8,608 nucleotides of DNA, taken from the NCBI GenBank assembly GCA_945888585.1, contig CAMDAI010000046.1, forward strand, positions 1-8,608, given 5' to 3'. The translations under genes were made by a program, and so were the position numbers. The DNA is from Rickettsia typhi (GTDB taxonomy: Bacteria > Pseudomonadota > Alphaproteobacteria > Rickettsiales > UBA1997). The notes beneath the pieces are model-generated. The model did not search any database and was not told the origin of the DNA. It worked only from the letters and a program-made list of their open reading frames with translations. Below, piece after piece: positions 1 through 5,160 of the stretch (its first letter is position 1; every line of letters starts with the position of its first letter).

Positions 1-133
1 ATAGCAGAATCCATCTTCGAAGAGTTGCCACTCCAATTCCAAAATTATCCGCTATTTGCTGATGCAATTCTTTGCTTTCTTTAACTCGATTAATAACTCC
101 AACTCTTAAATCTTTACTGTAAGGTCTTGGCAT
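1..133 (-). CDS. IS630-type transposase, N-terminal part (cut by window edge)
   Basis: An open frame begins with ATG at 133 and runs off the left edge with no stop, giving 44 residues. It starts MPRPYSKDLRVGVINR and continues with a helix-turn-helix-like stretch (residues about 23-42: QQIADNFGIGVATLRRW). This layout, a Y-S-x-D-L-R opening followed by an HTH, is typical of the DNA-binding N-terminus of IS630/Tc1-mariner-type transposases. The catalytic DDE domain would lie outside the window, so I cannot tell whether the gene is intact or whether it uses a frameshift, as many IS630 members do. No clear terminal inverted repeat is visible just upstream (134-158). The call rests on family resemblance read by eye. 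Confidence 0.7.
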   Translation of the reverse strand, partial: MPRPYSKDLRVGVINRVKESKELHQQIADNFGIGVATLRRWILL

Positions 134-221
134 GATTTGCTCCAAAAAGCAAAATTAAAACTTGTCTGAAATAAATATCAAGAGATTGTTTATTTGGTAT
201 ACAGGATATCCACTATTAAAT

Positions 222-372
222 GCTAAACAAAAGCAAGAAATCATCGCCAGAGTAAAAAAATGGCGAGAAGGTTCCAGATCTAGCCAAGGAGTATGGTGTT
301 TGGTCAAAAACGATTTACAATTTACTAAGAAACAAAGTTAATCAGCCAAATGATGCTTTGGAATATCTCTGA
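222..372 (+). pseudogene. Frameshifted transposase-like helix-turn-helix remnant
   Basis: Two plus-strand frames join into one plausible protein. Frame one (open from 159, recognisable from 222) reads AKQKQEIIARVKKWREGS. From 277 the adjacent frame reads DLAKEYGVWSKTIYNLLRNK and then NQPNDALEYL before TGA at 370-372. A single extra base near 276 explains the shift. The pattern LAKEYGV-x3-TIYNLL is a transposase-type helix-turn-helix, like the first ORF of IS3-type elements, but family assignment is uncertain. No catalytic domain follows, because from about 354 the sequence belongs to the IS1 remnant on the other strand. It is a broken fragment with no convincing start codon. Confidence 0.55.
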
Positions 373-923
373 GTTTTTCTGTTAAACCGAGCCAGATAAT
401 GTCTGATTAAAGAGTTCTTTGACTCAACCAAAGAGTTTCTGCTTTTGTAATTATATGCCTATCTGCAATTCGATATTTTTGATAGGCATCATAGCCATCT
501 GTCGCAAGGTTACTTCGATATCAATAACTTCATTTCTGTTCCGATCAACAGCAAGCCATATGTAGACTTTGGAAGTTTTTTTTGGACATATGTAAAAAGA
601 TCATCTATCTCTAATATTTCGATATTTCTAATATCTTCACTAACTCTTTGATTTTGTAGCTTTTCTTGTAATTTTTTAGAAAAGGTTCTGACTAAATTTA
701 TAATCATTGGGGCGCTGATATTTTCCAGTCTTTCAATTGACCTAATGCCAACTCCTTCAAGATAAGATCTGATAACTTTTGTTTTTTTTTCTAAAGAATG
801 AATAATTCTTTTATCGCCATCTCTGCTAGTCTTACCGCAATCTTTACATTTATAGCGTTGTTTGTTTTTAACGATACCGCTGAGAGTTAATTTGGTACCG
901 TTGCAATGTTTACAATATTTCAT
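354..923 (-). pseudogene. IS1-family transposase, decayed (two frame breaks and an internal deletion)
   Basis: The first 137 codons (923 to 510) carry an IS1-type N-terminus: a zinc finger (C4, C7, C26, C29), a helix-turn-helix (about 57-80, including YLEGVGIRSIERL) and the first acidic catalytic region (EIDDLFTYV, 105-113). The frame then breaks next to a run of eight A's (minus strand, 576-583). The next frame continues as KVYIWLAVDRNRNEVIDIEV (about 568-509). Roughly 25-30 residues normally present are then missing, and a third frame resumes with LATDGYDAYQKY and ITKAET (about 509-437). After another shift the family's C-terminus appears as VESKNSLIRHYLARFNRKTQ, then RYSKA, ending about 354. 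All DDE landmarks are therefore present but split over frames, so the element is not autonomous. Compared with IS1-family proteins of about 230-250 residues, the piecewise protein is nearly complete except for the deletion. Confidence 0.88.
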
Positions 924-994
924 AGTTTTTTATAAATTAAGGTTAAAAAACCTTAATTTAAATAAGTTGAATTTAAAAAACTATACTTATTTAA
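922..994. repeat. Cluster of three overlapping inverted repeats
   Basis: Three perfect inverted repeats occupy this spacer between the IS1 remnant and the Tim44 gene. (a) 933-944 pairs with 949-960: TAAATTAAGGTT and its complement, 12 bp with a 4-base AAAA loop. (b) 922-931 pairs with 975-984: ATAGTTTTTT, 10 bp, enclosing (a). (c) 958-967 pairs with 985-994: TTAAATAAGT, 10 bp, partly exclusive with (a) and (b). No U-tract follows the stems in either direction, so this is not a textbook terminator. It could still end Tim44 transcription weakly, or be a relic of a transposon end. Confidence 0.75.
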
Positions 995-1014
995 CAATGC
1001 CATATTTTTATTAT

Positions 1015-1728
1015 CTAATTTTGCTGCGTACTAGTAGAAGTAACTAGCCAATTTGGGTTTGAAGCATTTATATCTTTTTTGAAAGTCCAGCTATCTAAAA
1101 GAGTATTTACCTGCTCTTTACTACCCTCAATAACTTTACCTGTAGAATTGGTAACATAATTAATTTGCTTAGATACAAATTTAACTGTTACTAAAGCTTC
1201 ATTTTCAATTATTTGAGCAGAAATAATTTCACTTTTTTCAACTGCAAAAATTCTGGTATTAAATCTATTTCCACTATCTTTTCTATCATTGATAACCAGC
1301 TCAAATTGCTGCATTAGTTTGTTTGATAATAAAGGTTTAAGAATCTCTAAATCACCACCAGCAAAAGCTTCAATTATCATCTCAAAAGCCCTGGTGGCAC
1401 CCATTATAAAATTAGCCGCAGAAAGGTTAGTTTTTTCCAAAACTTTAATTAGATCGGCTTTAATTATAACAGAAACTGCATCTAATATTTTTTGACTTTT
1501 TTCATCAATAGGAGGTAATTTTTCAGCAATTCCAAGAGTAGAAATTACTGTAACATTTGATTTGTCATCATTTATTTGATCTTTAGCTTTATTAATCTTG
1601 GTTTGCTCTATAATAAAACCCTTAATGGAATCACGCTTTTGATCTTCATCAACCTTACCAAATTGTGAAATAAGCTTAAAAAAGATAACTATAGCAATTG
1701 CAGCTAATATAATTATATCCATTCCCAT
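1015..1728 (-). CDS. Tim44-domain inner-membrane protein
   Basis: This 237-residue protein starts with a hydrophobic segment (residues 3-19, IIILAAIAIVIFFKL) and a short charged linker. A C-terminal Tim44-like domain follows (about 80-235) with FIMGATRAFEMIIEAFAGGD, then FNTRI, an acidic-flanked VTVKFVSKQ strand and the DSWTFKKD...NPNWLVTST ending typical of alphaproteobacterial relatives of mitochondrial Tim44. These proteins are anchored in the inner membrane with the domain on one side; their bacterial role is poorly defined, possibly in membrane-protein or envelope assembly. The ATG at 1728 puts the hydrophobic segment at the extreme N-terminus, as in the family; ATG at 1722 (M3) is an alternative. 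No Shine-Dalgarno site is evident. tRNA-His ends 51 bp upstream on the same strand, so shared transcription is possible. The inverted-repeat cluster lies downstream. Confidence 0.85.
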   Translation of the reverse strand: MGMDIIILAAIAIVIFFKLISQFGKVDEDQKRDSIKGFIIEQTKINKAKDQINDDKSNVTVISTLGIAEKLPPIDEKSQKILDAVSVIIKADLIKVLEKTNLSAANFIMGATRAFEMIIEAFAGGDLEILKPLLSNKLMQQFELVINDRKDSGNRFNTRIFAVEKSEIISAQIIENEALVTVKFVSKQINYVTNSTGKVIEGSKEQVNTLLDSWTFKKDINASNPNWLVTSTSTQQN

Positions 1729-1779
1729 AAATTATTAAGTAGAACAATGACTAAGCAATATTTTGCTCTAGATTTTTTG

Positions 1780-1856
1780 TGGGGCAAACGACGGGTTTCG
1801 AACCCGCGACCCTCAGAACCACAACCTGATGCTCTACCAACTGAGCTACGTCTGCC
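1780..1856 (-). tRNA. tRNA-His (anticodon GTG)
   Basis: The complement folds into a complete cloverleaf. The acceptor stem GCAGACG pairs with CGTTTGC. The D arm carries TAGCTCAGTTGGTAGAGC. The anticodon stem TCAGG/TCTGA encloses the loop TTGTGGT with GTG at positions 34-36. The T arm has the GTTCGAAAC core. An extra G precedes the acceptor stem (G-1, position 1856) opposite C73 (1783), which is the specific identity signature of bacterial tRNA-His. CCA is encoded (1782-1780). The Tim44 gene lies 51 bp downstream on the same strand. The AT-rich sequence just upstream (1857-1900) contains TATATT at 1873-1868, 11 bp from the tRNA, a possible -10 box. Confidence 0.97.
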
Positions 1857-2028
1857 ATAAAATAATTAATATAAACTACTTTAAATTAAGTTAATTTTTT
1901 AAATTAATTTTGTAGATTAATCATTGGAGCGAAACACTATATTTTTCAACTAACTGCAAGTCAAGAGATGAGTTAAATCATATTGAAATAGAAAAACTAG
2001 ATTCTAGATCAACTCGGTAAGGATAAAT
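1857..2028. other. Non-coding AT-rich spacer upstream of tRNA-His
   Basis: I see no supportable gene here. The tRNA-proximal part is very AT-rich and holds a hyphenated palindrome, AAATTAA-G-TTAATTT (1883-1897). The remainder has a short open stretch on the plus strand ending at the TAA at 2018-2020, which resembles no family I can name. The spacer abuts the IS5-type fragment and may be transposon debris. Confidence 0.5.
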
Positions 2029-2205
2029 GAAGTACATCTTTACAACAAATCTCTTGCCTCATTCCGTGTAAAGATTGAGCACAAAATCAGAGAGCTAAAA
2101 ATATTTAGAATTTTTTCCGGTACTTACAGAAATTTTAGAAAGAAACTTCACCTACGACTCAATATCATTGCTGAAATTGTGAACAATAAAACAAGTACTT
2201 TTTAA
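2029..2205 (+). pseudogene. IS5-family transposase, C-terminal fragment
   Basis: In one frame, 58 residues read EVHLYNKSLASFRVKIEHKI, then RELKIFRIFSGTYRNFRKK and LRLNIIAEIVN, ending in TAA at 2203-2205. This is the end of IS5-type DDE transposases: the pattern N-x-x-L-A-S-x-R-x-x-x-E-H holds the catalytic glutamate, and L-K-I-F-R-I, Y-R-N and L-x-x-N-I-I-A-x-I-x-N follow it. An in-frame TAG at 2005-2007 and loss of similarity upstream of about 2029 show that the rest of the gene, including both aspartates, is gone. The last 58 codons are otherwise uninterrupted, which suggests truncation rather than slow point decay. Its 3' end lies 33 bp from a terminator belonging to the opposite-strand gene. 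Confidence 0.8.
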
Positions 2206-2238
2206 TTTTAAATTCGAAGGTGACTACTCAATATTCAT

Positions 2239-2270
2239 AAAAAAAGGTCTTAAACTTACAGTTCAAGACC
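2239..2270 (-). terminator. Rho-independent terminator of the secreted-protein gene
   Basis: Read on the minus strand, GGTCTTGAAC (2270-2261), loop TGTAA (2260-2256) and GTTTAAGACC (2255-2246) form a 10-bp stem with one G-U wobble. Seven T's follow immediately (2245-2239). It lies 20 bp past the stop codon of the gene at 2291-2761, in the right orientation to end that transcript. Confidence 0.9.
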
Positions 2271-2290
2271 CTATATAAATTAAATCTAAA

Positions 2291-2761
2291 TTAATCAGCA
2301 GAAGATTCTTGAGTAGAAGCTGCTGGAACTGAAGATTCAACAGCGGAAGTGCTGGGCTTCATTTTATTTCTTCTGGCTTCACTTCTTTCACGACGCTTTT
2401 CTCTTCTGTTTTCTCTCATCTCTTTTCTTTCTTCAGGAGAGGCATGTTGGAATTTTTCACTTCTTTCTCCACGATTTTCAATTATTTTTTCTTTTTGATC
2501 AGGAGAAGTATTTTTAAAATCTTCACGTCTTTCCTGGCGGTTTTCCATTCTATTTTCCATATGATTTTCCATTTTATTATTCATGGTATCGGCAGACGGT
2601 TTTGTAGTTGGAGTTATGGCTTGAGCTGGTCTTGCTGCTTGCGCATTAGAGCTATTTGGACGATTTTCACCACCTTGTCCTGCTGGGCGAGGTTGGGCAG
2701 AAACATTGGCGGCAATTAATAATGTGGCTGATAATGCACAACTAAAAATAGATTTTTTCAT
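2291..2761 (-). CDS. Small secreted, highly charged repeat protein of unknown function
   Basis: This 156-residue protein has a clear Sec signal peptide (MKKSIFSCALSATLLIAANV, probable cleavage after the SA at 21-22). A Pro/Gln/Ala-rich low-complexity part follows (23-58). Next is a Met/Asn/Glu stretch with three MEN units (64-66, 68-70, 72-74). Then come two tandem 22-residue repeats: F82-K-N-T-S-P-D-Q-K and F104-Q-H-A-S-P-E-E-R align exactly, with ENR recurring at 95-97 and 117-119. The rest is Arg/Glu-rich, probably helical, and ends in a Ser/Ala-rich tail. There are no cysteines in the mature protein and no catalytic motif. The S-P-E-E-R spacing loosely recalls periplasmic helical proteins of the Spy/CpxP or DUF3106 kind, but I would not assign it to them. 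The signal peptide, codon-consistent repeats and dedicated terminator argue that the gene is real. No Shine-Dalgarno site is visible. Confidence 0.8.
   Translation of the reverse strand: MKKSIFSCALSATLLIAANVSAQPRPAGQGGENRPNSSNAQAARPAQAITPTTKPSADTMNNKMENHMENRMENRQERREDFKNTSPDQKEKIIENRGERSEKFQHASPEERKEMRENRREKRRERSEARRNKMKPSTSAVESSVPAASTQESSAD
2535..2582 (-). repeat. Short in-frame tandem repeat (ATGGAAAAT units)
   Basis: Three units of about 12 bp built on ATGGAAAA(T/C) plus one further codon encode the MENH-MENR-MENR stretch of the secreted protein. Such repeats can gain or lose units by slippage without breaking the frame. Confidence 0.6.
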
Positions 2762-2891
2762 ATATTGATAAGGATATTTAGTTACTAATTTAAGAAAATT
2801 TAATAAAATTAATAATCGGAAAATTTAATATAAGATATAAGGCAATAAATAGAGTCTAAATAATGTCTTATTATAGAGCAATTAATATAAA

Positions 2892-4160
2892 TCAGCCAAT
2901 ATTTTCTTCTTTAATTTTTTTAACTTTAAGCAGTATAATTTTATTATTTTCTTTTGTAAGAATTTTAAACATAAAGCCATCAATTGTAAATTCTTCTTCT
3001 TCTTCCGGAATTCTTTCAATTTTATCTACAACAAAGCCAGCAATGGTTGAAACTTCATTATCTTCGGGCAATTCCCAATTTAATTTACGATTAACATCCC
3101 GAATTGGGGCTTCACCCGGAACTTTATAAAAATCATTTTTAACCTTGATAATTTTAGCTACTTCTCTGCGATTATCATCATTAATTTCACCAACAATTTC
3201 TTCTAAAATATCTTCCAATGTTATAATTCCAAGAACCACACCATATTCATCAACTACCACTGCAAATTTATTTTTCTTTTTACGAAAAGAAAAAAGCTGA
3301 TTTCTTAAAGTATTGGTTGAAGGCACAAACCAAGGCTCAGAAGTTACACTTTCTAAGCTAATATTTTTAATTTCACGCACATTATGATGAAGCATTTTAA
3401 CTACCTTTTTCATATTTAAAATTGCCACAATATTATCATGATCTTTTTTCCATAAAGGAATATTGGTGTGCCCAATTTCAAAGGCTTGTTTAATAATATC
3501 AGCAATATCCTGATCAACATTAATTGACTCTATATTTTTTCTATGAATCACAATATTGCCAATTTCTACCTCACCCAAATCAAGAATGCTTCCGATCATA
3601 TCTTTGTCATATTTAAACATTGATCCTTCTTTATGTTTCAATTCAATTGTACCACGAATTTCATCTAAATCAGATATTAATTTTTCCTTCTTCTTTTTGC
3701 CGGCAAAAATTTTCATTGTAGAATCAATAAATTTTTGGATGGTTTTAGTGATTGGATTAAGAATTTTAACTAAAACCCATAATATAGAAGCTGAAGCCAA
3801 AGCAACTCTTTCAGCATTTTTCAAAGCGTGAGTTTTTGGTGCAATTTCGCCGATAACCAATATTAAAACTGTCATAATTATTGTGGCATAAACAATACCA
3901 GCTTCACCAAAAGTATTAATCAAAAGGCTAGTTGCAATTGCAGAAGACAAAATGTTTACCACATTATTACAAAGTAGAATTGTGCCCATCAGGCTTTCCT
4001 TATACTTCATTAGTTTTTCTACTCTTTTGGCACGCTTATCACCCTCACCACTTAAGCGATGAATTTTAGCCATTGAACAGCTTACCACGGCAGTTTCTGA
4101 CCAGGAAAAAAAGGCCGAAATTCCAACTAAAACTAAAACTATTATCCAATCAATTAACAT
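2892..4160 (-). CDS. CNNM/CorB-type membrane protein with CBS pair and CorC_HlyC domain
   Basis: The 422-residue protein has all parts of the CNNM (DUF21) family, of which E. coli YfjD/CorB is a member. A membrane domain (1-150) contains the S-W-S-E-T-A motif (19-24) near the first helix, C-N-N-V-V-N-I (64-70) and GEIAPKT (104-110). A CBS pair follows (about 195-325, with DEYG at 304-307 and TLEDILEEIVGEI at 314-326). A C-terminal CorC_HlyC transporter-associated domain spans about 337-417. The length matches CorB, not the shorter soluble HlyC/TlyC hemolysin-like proteins, so 'hemolysin' labels would be misleading. Family members are linked to Mg2+/Co2+ transport or efflux; the substrate here is inferred. 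The start ATG lies 1 nt after the kinase stop (TAA-T-ATG), implying co-transcription and probably re-initiation, with no Shine-Dalgarno site. No convincing terminator lies downstream (2762-2891). Confidence 0.9.
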   Translation of the reverse strand: MLIDWIIVLVLVGISAFFSWSETAVVSCSMAKIHRLSGEGDKRAKRVEKLMKYKESLMGTILLCNNVVNILSSAIATSLLINTFGEAGIVYATIIMTVLILVIGEIAPKTHALKNAERVALASASILWVLVKILNPITKTIQKFIDSTMKIFAGKKKKEKLISDLDEIRGTIELKHKEGSMFKYDKDMIGSILDLGEVEIGNIVIHRKNIESINVDQDIADIIKQAFEIGHTNIPLWKKDHDNIVAILNMKKVVKMLHHNVREIKNISLESVTSEPWFVPSTNTLRNQLFSFRKKKNKFAVVVDEYGVVLGIITLEDILEEIVGEINDDNRREVAKIIKVKNDFYKVPGEAPIRDVNRKLNWELPEDNEVSTIAGFVVDKIERIPEEEEEFTIDGFMFKILTKENNKIILLKVKKIKEENIG

Positions 4161-4161
4161 A

Positions 4162-5154
4162 TTATTTAATGTTTAACTTTTCTAATTCTTCCAGGTTAAG
4201 TCTTGCACCTATTTTTTGTATAACTCTACTGGCAATTAAATTACCAATTTCAGCACTCTTTTTTAAATCATATTGTTTACTTAAGCCATATAAAAAGCCA
4301 GCAGCGAAAGAATCTCCTGCCCCTGTACTATCAATAACTTTATCAATATTTTCAGTTGGAATTTCGATAAAATTACCACCATTCTTTCCATCAAAAATCA
4401 CCGCACCTTTTTCACCTTGCGTCATTACTAAAATTAAATTTGGATTAGATTTTACTAAATCTTTAACCCAGTTTAAATCAAGTGATTCAACCTCTAACAA
4501 TGATTCTATTTCAGACTCATTAGAAAAAACAATATTTGTTTCTTTAATTAATTCTAAAAAATCATTCCTATGTCTTTTTACACAAAATCCATCAGAAAGA
4601 GAGAAGGCAATTAAATTATTATGTTTTTTAGCAATTTTTATTGCTTTTTTTATTGATTGGATAATTTCTTTTTGATCCCATAAATAACCTTCAACATACA
4701 AAATTTCAGAATTTTCAATGGCAGCTTCATCAATTTCATCAACAATATTGGATGCGTTGCCTAAAAAGGTTCTCATTGTTCTTTGACCATCAGGAGTAAT
4801 CATAATGAATGATTTAGCGGTGGTTTCCGGAACATCTTTATTTTTGCAATAAAAATCAACATTACTTTTAGCTAAATCATCACAAAAAATATCACCATAA
4901 TGACCAGCGCTAACTTTACCAATAAAAGCGGTTTTTAAACCAAGCCCGGCAATAGTTGTAACTGAATTTGCCACTGATCCACCTGAACTGATTTTTTCAT
5001 ACTGCAAATTAGTCAGTTTGTGTGCTTCCTCATCATCAATTAAAGTCATTGAACCTTTATGATAATGGGATGATTCCAGAAACCCTTCATCGACCTTGGT
5101 TAAAGCATCAACAATAGCATTACCAATTCCAATTACTGAATATTTTTTTGCCAT
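4162..5154 (-). CDS. PfkB-family carbohydrate/nucleoside kinase (adenosine-kinase-like)
   Basis: This 330-residue cytosolic kinase has the ribokinase fold signatures: G-N-A-I-V-D (11-16, substrate aspartate), the SSGGSVANS glycine motif (57-64), NESE (212-215) and the C-terminal DSTGAGDSFAAGFLYGL motif (275-291) with D281 as catalytic base and TGAG forming the anion hole. The opening GIGNAIVDALTKVD and the G-G-S-V-A-N-S form are typical of alphaproteobacterial PfkB proteins annotated as adenosine kinases. I infer a nucleoside or sugar substrate phosphorylated by ATP, but the exact substrate cannot be read from the sequence. It starts 6 bp after tyrS and ends 1 bp before the CorB-like gene, so it is the middle gene of a three-gene operon. 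The 6-bp gap (AATTATT context) gives no Shine-Dalgarno site. Confidence 0.88.
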   Translation of the reverse strand: MAKKYSVIGIGNAIVDALTKVDEGFLESSHYHKGSMTLIDDEEAHKLTNLQYEKISSGGSVANSVTTIAGLGLKTAFIGKVSAGHYGDIFCDDLAKSNVDFYCKNKDVPETTAKSFIMITPDGQRTMRTFLGNASNIVDEIDEAAIENSEILYVEGYLWDQKEIIQSIKKAIKIAKKHNNLIAFSLSDGFCVKRHRNDFLELIKETNIVFSNESEIESLLEVESLDLNWVKDLVKSNPNLILVMTQGEKGAVIFDGKNGGNFIEIPTENIDKVIDSTGAGDSFAAGFLYGLSKQYDLKKSAEIGNLIASRVIQKIGARLNLEELEKLNIK

Positions 5155-5160
5155 AATAAT

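Noticed and set aside
933..960. 12-bp hairpin as a standard rho-independent terminator
   Set aside because: The stem is mostly A-T and neither side is followed by a run of T's in the transcribed strand, so I list it only as an inverted repeat.
1919..2020. Short plus-strand open stretch before the IS5 fragment (…SRDELNHIEIEKLDSRSTR)
   Set aside because: It has no start codon with a ribosome site and no family resemblance, and it is in a different frame from the IS5 fragment; too little to call a gene.
2444..2719. 91-codon plus-strand frame opposite the secreted-protein gene
   Set aside because: It is Phe/Ile/Trp-rich antisense of a Glu/Arg/Asn-rich gene. The minus-strand gene has a signal peptide, repeats and a terminator; this one has nothing.
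2892..4160. Annotation as hemolysin (TlyC/HlyC)
   Set aside because: The protein has the full DUF21 membrane domain in front of its CBS pair, so it belongs to the CorB/YfjD-type group; no hemolytic role can be read from the sequence.
4073..4675. 200-codon open frame on the plus strand opposite the CorB-like and kinase genes
   Set aside because: It lies antisense to two well-supported genes, spans their junction, has no recognisable domain and shows biased composition typical of a shadow frame in AT-rich DNA.
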